From assembly GCA_948468325.1 (NCBI GenBank), contig CAOKHR010000127.1:1-7026 (forward strand): 7,026 nt of DNA, in the 5' to 3' direction. Both the position numbers and the translations under genes were made by a program. This document shows, piece after piece, positions 1-6,950 of this stretch; the first letter of the stretch is position 1; every line of letters begins with the position of its first letter. The DNA is from an uncultured Lachnospiraceae bacterium (GTDB lineage: Bacteria; Bacillota; Clostridia; Lachnospirales; Lachnospiraceae). The notes beneath the pieces are model-generated. The model was not told the DNA's origin, did no database searches, and saw only the letters and a list, made by a program, of their open reading frames with translations.

Positions 1-1674
1 AGAATTATAAAAACAATAGTTCTCATTCATCTCGTACGTCCGATAGGTAGCCTCATTTCCCAAAGACCAGATGACAACGGAGGGATGGTTTTTATCACGT
101 TCCACCATATTCTTTGTTCTGTCCATAACAGAAGTATTCCATACAGGAAAACCGGACGGAATATCACTGTGCGTCGCACCACGGTGCGACTCTGCGTTCG
201 TTTCGTCACAAATATAAATACCAATTTCATCTGCCAGTCCGTACATATAGGGATTATTCGGATAATGGCTTGTCCGGATGGCATTGACATTGAACTGCTT
301 CATCAACGTCAGATCTTCTTTTATGTCCTCCCTTGTAATTGCCCTGCCGTCATCCAGATCCGTTTCATGCCGGTTTGTCCCGCGGAACATAATCTTCTCT
401 CCATTAATCTGCATCTGCTCCTGTCCCTGCTCATTAATATCTGCTTTATCAATCTCACGAAAGCCTACGCGCTGGCAAACAGTTTCTACCGTATTGTCAT
501 TTTCGTCTTTCAGTTCAATCAGCAGCATATACAGATTCGGGGTATCCGCAAACCACTTTTGGGGATTTAAAACTTCCCTGCTTCCTGTAAAAGTTTCTCC
601 TTCATCGTCCGCCTTTTCCGCGGCAGATTCCTTCGCCTCCGGAACAATGACCGGAATTACCAATGGCTCCTGCCACACTTTTTCTGCTCCGCTGCCATCG
701 TACAATTCCGCTGTTACCTTATATTCTTTTCCTGCCGCCGTATCCAGTCCCAGATTTCTGACTGTCGCGTCCAGCGTCAGCACAGCATCCTGATAATCTT
801 CATCCAGATCCGTTTTTATGAAAATATCCCGCAGCTCCACCTTATCCTTGGAATACAGGTTCACATCCCGAAAAATTCCGCTGTAGCGGATAAAGTCCTG
901 ATTTTCCAGATAACTTCCGGTAGACCAGCGGTAAACCTCTACTGCAAGATTATTCTCGCCTTCTTTTAGATATTCCGTGATATTAAACTCATCTGTTGTA
1001 TAGCTGTCCTCCGCATAACCGACGCACTTGCCATTTACATAAAGATAAAATGCAGATTCCACACCTTCAAAAGACAGAAACACCTCTCTTCCGTCCCAGT
1101 CTTTGGGAATTGTAAAAGTTCTCTTATACTGTCCTACGCTGTTTCTCACTGTCGGCGCTGTCACATACTCTCCAAGTACAGCCTCCTCATAGTTCTGCCA
1201 TGGATACGACTGATTTGTATAAATAGGCTTTTCATATTTGAAATTTCCCTCTTCATCCTTAATCGCCTGAATAGAGCCTGGCACCTTAATATCATCCCAG
1301 TTTTTTGTATCCCAGTTTTCCTCATAAGAAGCTGCTTCTTCTCCTGTAAGATTTTTTTCACGTTCTGCAGGATTCTGTGCAAACTTAAATTTCCATGTAC
1401 CATTTAAAGACATCTTCCAGACCGACTCTTCCGCATCCAGATCCAGTACCGATCTTTCATTGATCAACGCTTTTTCCGCTGATTCATAAGGTATAAAATA
1501 CGCACGGGCAGGCTCCCGGTTCACCTCCACAACCGCAATCTGATCATACCATTCCTCTCCTGCAAAAGGACTGTCTGCAGCCTGAACAGACAGCTCTCCG
1601 ATACTTCCCGGCAATTCCAAAACAAGCATTGCCCCTGCCATAATTGCAGCTAAAATCTGTTTCCTGACTTTCAT
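1..1674 (-). CDS. Secreted glycoside hydrolase family 2 enzyme (beta-galactosidase-like), N-terminal 558 residues, cut by window edge
   Basis: Predicted to hydrolyse terminal beta-galactosides (or a related beta-glycoside) outside the cell. I translated the frame from ATG at 1674 and found it open to base 1. Residues 1-32 look like a signal peptide: basic MKVRKQ, a hydrophobic stretch, and VQA-AD as the likely cleavage site. There is no lipobox. The N-terminal sugar-binding beta-sandwich spans about 85-275 (NGTWKFKF at 91, LENQD at 256-260, YSGIFRDV at 264). An immunoglobulin-like domain follows to GFREI at 404-408, carrying an unusual acidic insertion at about 345-361. The TIM barrel then starts with FRGTNRHE (430-437), HYPN (470-473) and DETNAESH (490-497), which align with E. 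coli LacZ; E495 and H497 match its Mg ligands Glu416 and His418. NHPSVVIWSLGNE ends in acid/base E541 (LacZ Glu461). The nucleophile and C-terminal domains lie off the left edge. The start follows AGGAAGGGGG by 11 bases, 25 bases after metH. GH2 membership is very secure; beta-galactosidase rather than another GH2 specificity is inferred from similarity to LacZ. Confidence 0.93.
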   Translation of the reverse strand, partial: MKVRKQILAAIMAGAMLVLELPGSIGELSVQAADSPFAGEEWYDQIAVVEVNREPARAYFIPYESAEKALINERSVLDLDAEESVWKMSLNGTWKFKFAQNPAEREKNLTGEEAASYEENWDTKNWDDIKVPGSIQAIKDEEGNFKYEKPIYTNQSYPWQNYEEAVLGEYVTAPTVRNSVGQYKRTFTIPKDWDGREVFLSFEGVESAFYLYVNGKCVGYAEDSYTTDEFNITEYLKEGENNLAVEVYRWSTGSYLENQDFIRYSGIFRDVNLYSKDKVELRDIFIKTDLDEDYQDAVLTLDATVRNLGLDTAAGKEYKVTAELYDGSGAEKVWQEPLVIPVIVPEAKESAAEKADDEGETFTGSREVLNPQKWFADTPNLYMLLIELKDENDNTVETVCQRVGFREIDKADINEQGQEQMQINGEKIMFRGTNRHETDLDDGRAITREDIKEDLTLMKQFNVNAIRTSHYPNNPYMYGLADEIGIYICDETNAESHRGATHSDIPSGFPVWNTSVMDRTKNMVERDKNHPSVVIWSLGNEATYRTYEMNENYCFYNS

Positions 1675-1699
1675 ATATCACATGTCCCCCTTCCTCATC

Positions 1700-4138
1700 T
1701 CAACCCTTCTTTTCTAACAGTCTTTTGACCAGTTTTACACAGTCTGCCGCATCTTTGGAGTATCCGTCCGCCCCGATCTCCTGTGCGAAACTCTCCGTTG
1801 TTGCAGCGCCTCCGATAATAACCTTGCTTTTGCAGCCCTTTTCGGCCGCAAGCTCCACCACATCCTTCATCCGCATCATCGTTGTCGTCATAAGCGCCGA
1901 AAGCCCTATAATCTTTGCATCTTCTTCCATAGCAGTTTCCACAATCCGCTCTGCCGCCACGTCTTTTCCCAGATCAATTACCTGATAGCCGTAATTTTTA
2001 AGCATCAGCACCACTAAATTCTTGCCGATGTCATGAATATCTCCTTCTACCGTGGCAACAACAATGACTTCTTTTTGTTTACTGCTTTCGCCTCTCTCAA
2101 TCATTGGCTCCAGATAAGTAATGGCCTTTTTCATCGTATCGGCAGATGAAATCAGCTGCGGCAGAAAATACACCTGCTGTTCAAACAATTCTCCGACCTT
2201 TCCGATGGCGGGAATCAGACTGCTGTGAATTAAATCCTCCGGCTTCTCCCCGTGCTCAAGCGCCTCATTTACATCTTTTAAAATCCTGCCTTTATTGCCG
2301 TTTACCACACAGTCAAAAACACGTGTTTTGTCTGTGCTTTGTCCCGTTTCCCCTTCCGTCTTTTGGTTTTTATCTTTCTTTTCTTCCTGCATGCCGTTTT
2401 CTTTTTTCCGGTTTGCTCTTTGAATATAACGCAGCGCCGCATTTTCTTTATTCATTAACAGATCCGTGGCATATACCGCATCCATCAGCGCTTCCTGCGC
2501 GGGATTTGCAATGGCCATTGTAAGGCCTTTTGCAATCGCGGCAGTTAAAAACGCCGTATTTAAACAGCTTCTTTCCGGCAAACCAAAAGATATGTTAGAC
2601 AACCCGCAGATGGTAGCCAGATTCTGCCTGCTGCAGTAGTCAATTGTCTCTAAACATTCCAGAGCCGCTTTGGGGTTTGCCCCCACGGTTGCAACAAGCC
2701 CGTCTACTATAATATCTTCTTTCGTCATTTTAGCATCCTGCGCTGCCTTTACAATTGTTTCGATAATCTGATGCTTCTCTTGTGTATCTTTCGGAAGCCC
2801 CGCATCCGACAGCGGAAGTAAAATAAACATCGCACCGTATTTGGCGGCAATCGGAATCAATTTTTCAAATTTCTCTTTTTCCAGGGAAATAGAATTTATC
2901 AGCGCCCTGCCCGGATAAATCCGCAGCGCTTGCTCAATAATATCGACATGGCTGGAATCAATGCAGAGGGGCAGATCAACTGTAGAAGACACTTCGTATA
3001 TGGCGTCTGTCATCATCGCCTTTTCATCAATGCCGTTCATACCCATATTAATATCCAGAATGCCCGCACCGTTTTTCTCCTGCGCAGCTGCCATCTCACA
3101 GACAAGATTTAAGCTTCCTTCCCGCAGCTCCTCCTGAAGCTTTTTCTTGCCGGTAGGATTGATGCGTTCTCCTACAACGATAAAAGGCCCGTTTTGTGTG
3201 ATTTCTATAAAACTGCGTTCCGAAGCCAAAAATCTTCTGCGTTCTGTTTTTACCGGAAGCAAATCTGCATCTTTTAATGCCCCGGCCATCTCTTTGATAT
3301 GCGCCGGCGTCGTACCGCAGCATCCGCCGAAGATACGCGCGCCGCAGCCTGCAAGCACTTTTACTGCTCCTGCAAATTCCTCCGGCTGCATATCATAGAC
3401 CGTCCTTCCGTCCACAAGTTTCGGCATGCCTGCATTTGGTTTTACCAGAATGGGTATATAGGCAACGTCATACATGGCCCGTACCTGTTCTGTCATTTTA
3501 TCCGGCCCGACAGAACAGTTGATGCCGACTGCATCCACCCCCAGACTCTGTAAAACAATCACCGCCGTCTGCGGATCCGTGCCATATAAAGTGCGCCCCG
3601 TATCCTCATAAGTAAGACTTACCATAATGGGACGGCTGCTGCATTCTTTTACGGCAATTACGGCTGCACGGCATTCCTGTAAACTCATCATCGTCTCTAT
3701 TACATATAAATCCACACCGGCATCCTCGAGCACAAGCACCTGCTCTTTGTAAATTTCTACCAGTTCTTCAAACTGCATATCCCCGATTGGATACAGCTGC
3801 TGTCCTGTCATGGAAATATCTGCCGCAACATATGCCTTTCCCTGTGCCGCTTCTTTGGCAAGAGCAGTCAGATTCCGATTCATCTCCGCCAGCCTGTCTT
3901 CCAGTCCATATTCCGCCAGCTTAATACGGTTTGCGGTAAATGTAGGCGCATACAAAATATTTGTTCCGGCTTCTACATATTCCCTCTGCAGTTTTAAAAT
4001 TGCTTCTGGATTTTCCAGTATCCACTGCTCCGGACATACGCCTGTCTTCATGCCTGCCGCCTGCAGATTGCTGCCTGTCGCTCCGTCCAGAATCACTGCC
4101 CCGTCTTTCACCATCTGTCTGAATGCTTCTTTTGTCAT
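1700..4138 (-). CDS. metH: Cobalamin-dependent methionine synthase (MetH-like) lacking the reactivation domain
   Basis: Cytosolic enzyme that transfers a methyl group from methyltetrahydrofolate through cobalamin to homocysteine, giving methionine. Domains in order: homocysteine S-methyltransferase barrel, about 5-290, opening with LDGATGSNL and carrying zinc ligands C208 (GINCS) and C273/C274 (GGCCGTTP); pterin-binding barrel, about 315-560, with GERINPTG (323-330), DINMG (362-366), CIDSS (392-396) and SNISFGLPER (514-523); a lysine/glutamate/glutamine-rich linker, about 577-605; the helical B12 cap, about 607-690; and the Rossmann B12 domain, about 690-812, with DIHDIG (700-705), where H702 is the expected lower cobalt ligand, plus SAL (747-749) and GGAATT (776-781). 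At 812 residues it stops where the AdoMet-binding activation domain of E. coli MetH (about 1,227 residues) would begin, as in several clostridial and Thermotoga enzymes. ATG at 4138 follows GGGAGG by 5 bases. It sits mid-operon, 26 bases after the thioesterase gene. A related corrinoid methyltransferase with another acceptor is possible but less likely, because both substrate modules are intact. Confidence 0.92.
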   Translation of the reverse strand: MTKEAFRQMVKDGAVILDGATGSNLQAAGMKTGVCPEQWILENPEAILKLQREYVEAGTNILYAPTFTANRIKLAEYGLEDRLAEMNRNLTALAKEAAQGKAYVAADISMTGQQLYPIGDMQFEELVEIYKEQVLVLEDAGVDLYVIETMMSLQECRAAVIAVKECSSRPIMVSLTYEDTGRTLYGTDPQTAVIVLQSLGVDAVGINCSVGPDKMTEQVRAMYDVAYIPILVKPNAGMPKLVDGRTVYDMQPEEFAGAVKVLAGCGARIFGGCCGTTPAHIKEMAGALKDADLLPVKTERRRFLASERSFIEITQNGPFIVVGERINPTGKKKLQEELREGSLNLVCEMAAAQEKNGAGILDINMGMNGIDEKAMMTDAIYEVSSTVDLPLCIDSSHVDIIEQALRIYPGRALINSISLEKEKFEKLIPIAAKYGAMFILLPLSDAGLPKDTQEKHQIIETIVKAAQDAKMTKEDIIVDGLVATVGANPKAALECLETIDYCSRQNLATICGLSNISFGLPERSCLNTAFLTAAIAKGLTMAIANPAQEALMDAVYATDLLMNKENAALRYIQRANRKKENGMQEEKKDKNQKTEGETGQSTDKTRVFDCVVNGNKGRILKDVNEALEHGEKPEDLIHSSLIPAIGKVGELFEQQVYFLPQLISSADTMKKAITYLEPMIERGESSKQKEVIVVATVEGDIHDIGKNLVVLMLKNYGYQVIDLGKDVAAERIVETAMEEDAKIIGLSALMTTTMMRMKDVVELAAEKGCKSKVIIGGAATTESFAQEIGADGYSKDAADCVKLVKRLLEKKG

Positions 4139-4164
4139 GTCTTCCTCCCTGTGTCTCTGAAAAA

Positions 4165-4581
4165 TCAGGATACTGCTCTTTCTTTCAAATTAAAATAAGT
4201 AAATTCCGCCGTATTAAGCAGCATATCGTTATCATCTGTAAGCTCTACATGGACTGCCGTAATCGTCTTTCCCTGTTTGATTACTTCTGCCCTGCAGAAA
4301 ATATATTCCGTATTTCTTCCGGCTCTTAAATACTGAATACTGCCATTTACGGTTGTTACATAAAAACCGCAGGTACTGGCGGCAATTCCTGCCATATTGT
4401 CTGCAATTGTATAAAGACAGCCGCCATGCATATCTTCGTATATATTTTCCAGTTCTTTTTTTGTTTTTACTCTTGAAAAAACGTAACCTGTCCGAATTTC
4501 TAAAATTTCAATTCCTATCTTTTCAACAAAAGGATTTTTTGCTAATACTTCCCGAAATTCCTGCAGCATTTTTTGATCCAC
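4165..4581 (-). CDS. PaaI-family hotdog-fold thioesterase
   Basis: Small (138 residues) hotdog-fold protein, predicted to hydrolyse acyl- or aryl-CoA thioesters in the cytosol; the actual substrate cannot be read from the sequence. The diagnostic segment is N46 ... MHGGCLYTIADNMAGIAA. HGG (52-54) and acidic D61, at the start of the long central helix, match the PaaI/YbgC-like active-site pattern of HGG followed by a helix Asp or Glu. Length and the beta-strand pattern after the helix (about 73-135) suit a complete single-domain enzyme. There is no signal peptide or membrane segment. The likely start is GTG at 4581, only 6 bases after the stop of the upstream LtaS-like gene. Its GGGAGG ribosome binding site overlaps the last codons of that gene, suggesting translational coupling. 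An in-frame ATG at 4569 (residue 5) is the alternative start. The metH gene follows after 26 bases. A role in metabolite proofreading or CoA recycling is only a guess. Confidence 0.85.
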   Translation of the reverse strand: MDQKMLQEFREVLAKNPFVEKIGIEILEIRTGYVFSRVKTKKELENIYEDMHGGCLYTIADNMAGIAASTCGFYVTTVNGSIQYLRAGRNTEYIFCRAEVIKQGKTITAVHVELTDDNDMLLNTAEFTYFNLKERAVS

Positions 4582-4596
4582 TTCCTTTTACCTCCC
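4582..4596 (-). promoter_or_regulatory. Overlapping ribosome binding site that decides the thioesterase start
   Basis: GGGAGG (4596-4591) forms the last two sense codons (Gly-Arg) of the LtaS-like gene and lies 9 bases before GTG 4581. A second purine run, AAAGGAA (4588-4582), abuts that GTG but sits 12 bases before ATG 4569. The first favours the GTG start and the second could serve the ATG, so the N-terminus is uncertain by four residues. The overlap implies translation of the two genes is coupled. Confidence 0.55.
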
Positions 4597-6513
4597 GAAA
4601 AACAGCTTACTTTTCTTTTTCTTATCAAACAGTCCGTTATACTGTAAATTCTGGTACTTTTCTATCCATACCTCTTCTTTTATGGAGCCTTCTCCGTAAT
4701 GTACGTATTTTTTCAGGTCTTTCGAATAATAAGCCCTTGCATTCATTGCAGGCACAACCTCCATTAAATCCGACAAAAACTGATGATAAGGCGGCAGCGG
4801 AATGCCTGCCCGTTCCAAAAGCATGGTAGACAGAAAATTGATGCTTGTCCGCCTTACCGTCTTGCTCTCACTGCTGTAATTGCTCCAGATAAAAAACGGC
4901 ACCGTATAAAGCGCTTCCAGCTCCTCTAACGTAAGCCCCGACAATCCCTTTCCGTTAATTTTTTTATAAAAAGCAGAATTTAAGCTTGGCTGGTGATCCC
5001 CGAAAAAGCAGATGACAACCGGATCTTCTACCTTGGAAAAATAAGAAATCAGTTTCTCAATGGCAAGATCCGACTGATGCACAAGGGAAAGGTACTGGTT
5101 TACATCCGGATAACGTATATTCTTCCCATAAATATCCGTTTTAAAATTTTCATAGAAATCCCTGTATCCCCCATGGTTCTGCATCGTAATTCCCATCACA
5201 AACAAGTTTTCATCATCGTCCCCCGCCTCATAGCGCTCAATAATTTTACTGTACATTTCTGCGTCTGACACATATCTGCGCATCAGACTGCTCTGGTCAA
5301 ATGCGTCCAGAAAATACATTTCATCAAATCCAAACTTCGGATATACCGTATCCCTGCTCCACCCCGACTCATAATAAGGATGCATCGCCACACAGGTATA
5401 ATCCTGGTTTTTGAGCGTATCAACAATCGAATAGGCATTCTCATCCTCCACATACTGCTGATATACCACAGAGCCTTCCGGCAGATATGCCATACTGTTG
5501 CCTGTCAGAAATTCCCACTCCGAATTCGGTGTTTTGGCGCCATAAACAGATGCAAGTGCATATCCTTTAACCGTATTTTCACTCAGGGAATCCATAAACG
5601 GCGTCACAGAACGGTTTGTTTCCAGATTCCCCAGAACATCAAAATCTGCAAATGATTCGTTCATAATTGCAATAATCACCGGTTTCTTTTCCACGGCAGC
5701 AGTACTTTCTTTTTTATAATCTTTTTCTATCCGTGCAATCAGCTCCTGCGAATAGTTTTCCGGCTTTTCGACAAAAGAATCACGGATGCTTAACATAAAA
5801 TTCAAAAGATAACCGTTCTGATAAGTCCCTTTCTGCTCCCATGTTTCTGTCATTCTTCCATCCGTTTTCCCTGCAATATACACGCTTAAAAGCAGTCCGG
5901 CAGAAACACAAAACACCCGCATAACCCATGCTTTTCTTGTCCTTATCTTTAATTTTACCGCTCCCATAACAAATACGGCCGTCAGAAGAACGGCATTCAT
6001 CGCCTGTGCATTTAATGAGAACTGATAATTCGACGCCACACTAAGACCCGTCGAAACCGTTCTTAAATCCGAAAAGGTCAGCTCATTCCCCCGAAATTCA
6101 TATACAAAATAATTTGCTCCCGCCAGCAGCATAACCAAAAGATGCGCGATAATACAAGCCGCCCCCAAATGATTCACACAAAATTCCGCCGCCAGATAAA
6201 TTACCAGACAGCAGCCGATATTTAAAAGAAACATCTGATTCGAAAGCCTCCCGCGCAAATCTTCCACCAAAAGAAGATACTGCACCAGCCACGTAGTAAA
6301 TACGCCGGACACCCCAATCACAGCTGCCGTAACCAGCCCGTTATACTTCTCATCTAATTCAAAGTCCAGATTCTGCACTGCAAAAAAAAGCAGCACAAAC
6401 AACACCGTATTAAAAACGGAAATCCCGCACAAAACATGTCCCGCCACCGAAGCAAACGCGCCGACTGCAGAAATAATCATATTTTTCTTTGTAATCTTTA
6501 TCTGAAATTTCAT
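4588..6513 (-). CDS. LTA synthase family membrane protein (phosphoglycerol transferase / sulfatase fold)
   Basis: Membrane-anchored enzyme of the LtaS/MdoB group, which moves glycerol phosphate from phosphatidylglycerol onto a cell-surface glycolipid, teichoic acid or polysaccharide; the acceptor here is unknown. The N-terminal part has about seven hydrophobic segments (near 11-30, 31-48, 59-83, 94-112, 115-137, 171-188 and 198-215), more than the five of Staphylococcus LtaS. An extracellular sulfatase-like domain follows, about 277-580. Catalytic residues can be aligned with LtaS: E286 in MNESF (Mn ligand), T328 in YGAKTPNSE (nucleophile, LtaS Thr300), W385 and R387 in GWSRD, H447 in TMQNHGGY, and D506/H507 in FFGDHQ (LtaS Asp475/His476). 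The spacing between these residues is close to LtaS. The C-terminus adds about 60 residues ending in a lysine-rich tail, KKKKSKLFFGR. ATG at 6513 has AAGGA 6 bases upstream and a promoter about 45 bases upstream, so this is the first gene of the operon. All expected active-site residues are present, so it should be functional. Confidence 0.92.
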   Translation of the reverse strand: MKFQIKITKKNMIISAVGAFASVAGHVLCGISVFNTVLFVLLFFAVQNLDFELDEKYNGLVTAAVIGVSGVFTTWLVQYLLLVEDLRGRLSNQMFLLNIGCCLVIYLAAEFCVNHLGAACIIAHLLVMLLAGANYFVYEFRGNELTFSDLRTVSTGLSVASNYQFSLNAQAMNAVLLTAVFVMGAVKLKIRTRKAWVMRVFCVSAGLLLSVYIAGKTDGRMTETWEQKGTYQNGYLLNFMLSIRDSFVEKPENYSQELIARIEKDYKKESTAAVEKKPVIIAIMNESFADFDVLGNLETNRSVTPFMDSLSENTVKGYALASVYGAKTPNSEWEFLTGNSMAYLPEGSVVYQQYVEDENAYSIVDTLKNQDYTCVAMHPYYESGWSRDTVYPKFGFDEMYFLDAFDQSSLMRRYVSDAEMYSKIIERYEAGDDDENLFVMGITMQNHGGYRDFYENFKTDIYGKNIRYPDVNQYLSLVHQSDLAIEKLISYFSKVEDPVVICFFGDHQPSLNSAFYKKINGKGLSGLTLEELEALYTVPFFIWSNYSSESKTVRRTSINFLSTMLLERAGIPLPPYHQFLSDLMEVVPAMNARAYYSKDLKKYVHYGEGSIKEEVWIEKYQNLQYNGLFDKKKKSKLFFGR

Positions 6514-6559
6514 AGTATATCCTTATGTACCCCTCTGTTTTTTATTTCACCGCGCCGAG

Positions 6560-6588
6560 ATTATACCACATTATGCTGTTTTTTTCCA
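6560..6588 (-). promoter_or_regulatory. Promoter of the four-gene operon (extended -10)
   Basis: Read on the minus strand, a perfect TATAAT (6565-6560) is preceded by TGG, giving an extended -10 (TGnTATAAT). A weaker -35, TGGAAA (6588-6583), matches four of six consensus bases at a 17-base spacing. Transcription would start near 6553, leaving a leader of about 40 bases before the ATG at 6513, too short for a riboswitch. No other intergenic gap in the operon is large enough for a full promoter outside coding sequence, so this probably drives all four genes. The -35 side overlaps the left edge of the repeat block. Identified by eye only. Confidence 0.7.
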
Positions 6589-6643
6589 GCTTTCCGGTTA
6601 TAATGTAAGTAATTGCAGGCGCAGGCTATTGATTCAGACATCC

Positions 6644-6783
6644 GTTGAGTGGAAATTATAGTCTGCTGCAGGGCACGCTCGCGCTAATTGCCGCTCGCAG
6701 CGGTACATAAGCTGCGAAAATACCGCAGCTAAGTACCGGCGGCGGCAAAAAGCCCTGTCATCAGACTATAATTTCCGCTCAAC
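6644..6783. repeat. 140-base near-complete palindrome with 22-base terminal inverted arms (unknown element)
   Basis: The outer arms, 6644-6665 and 6762-6783, are reverse complements over 22 bases with one mismatch: T6650 faces G6777, a wobble pair if the plus strand is transcribed. The arms begin GTTGAG and end CTCAAC. Pairing continues inward after one mismatch and one bulge: CAGGGC (6669-6674) with GCCCTG (6752-6757); TTGCCGC (6688-6694) with GCGGCAA (6742-6748); CGGTAC (6701-6706) with GTACCG (6733-6738); and AGCTGCG (6710-6716) with CGCAGCT (6724-6730), closing a 7-base loop. Nearly the whole element can therefore form one long interrupted hairpin. It has no open reading frame of note and no clear target-site duplication. 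CGCTCGC occurs twice inside it (6676-6682 and 6692-6698). Candidates are a miniature inverted-repeat element, a dispersed intergenic repeat or a structured RNA. Confidence 0.75.
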
Positions 6784-6789
6784 TACATT

Positions 6790-6868
6790 CCCGAAGCCGG
6801 AAAGAGCCTACTGCTGAATTTTGAAGGTTCGTTGAGTGTAAATGAAAACTTCCCGTTCTCACACTTCA
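6790..6868. repeat. Direct repeat, copy 1 (79 bases)
   Basis: This stretch recurs at 6951-7026. The two copies differ by three transitions and a 3-base indel (CTG at about 6811-6816 present here, absent there). The last 53 bases (6816-6868 here, 6974-7026 there) are identical, and the offset is 158 bases in that part. The copy contains the 5' part of the outer stem and nearly the whole inner hairpin described for 6790-6925. Confidence 0.9.
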
Positions 6869-6925
6869 ACGATTCAGCGACTATCTTTTATTGATAACTG
6901 CCGCTGCAAACTTTTCGGCTTCGGG
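6790..6925. repeat. Second structured unit: outer 15-base stem enclosing an inner hairpin
   Basis: CCCGAAGCCG (6790-6799) is perfectly complementary to CGGCTTCGGG (6916-6925). Pairing extends to 15 bases (6790-6804 with 6911-6925) if G6800 and T6915 form a G-U wobble on plus-strand RNA. Inside is a second stem: GCTGAAT (6813-6819) with ATTCAGC (6872-6878); CGTTGA (6830-6835) with TCAACG (6866-6871); GTGT (6836-6839) with ACAC (6861-6864); and 6844-6849 with 6855-6860 around a TTCCC loop. The last stem contains an A-C mismatch that would be U-G on the minus strand, so the favoured strand is not settled. It abuts the 140-base palindrome after six bases. No coding potential was seen. Confidence 0.65.
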
Positions 6926-6950
6926 TACCCAGTTGAGCAAAATATACAAC

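Noticed and set aside
85..793. Overlapping plus-strand open frames of 161 and 171 codons
   Set aside because: They lie opposite the GH2 gene, whose minus-strand frame shows clear family motifs throughout. Their own translations look like antisense shadows with no domain pattern.
1161..1403. Minus-strand 80-codon frame inside the GH2 gene
   Set aside because: The GH2 frame is continuous here and carries the N-terminal domain motifs, so this is an out-of-frame shadow, not evidence of a frameshift.
2146..2523. Plus-strand open frame of 125 codons
   Set aside because: Antisense to the MetH linker and pterin domain; composition is a by-product of the lysine/glutamate codons on the other strand.
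4353..4829. Plus-strand open frame of 158 codons spanning the thioesterase/LtaS-like junction
   Set aside because: Antisense to two well-supported genes, no recognisable ribosome binding site or domain, aromatic-rich shadow composition.
6514..6553. Riboswitch or T-box in the operon leader
   Set aside because: The leader is only about 40 bases, with no room for a known aptamer and no recognisable motif.
6710..6730. Intrinsic terminator at the apical hairpin of the palindrome
   Set aside because: The 7-base stem is perfect, but no T tract follows on either strand, and it is the tip of a much longer stem.
6813..6890. Intrinsic terminator (stem followed by TATCTTTTATT)
   Set aside because: The stem is interrupted by large bulges, the T-rich stretch is broken and begins several bases after the stem, and the hairpin lies inside a repeated unit. 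Too weak to call.
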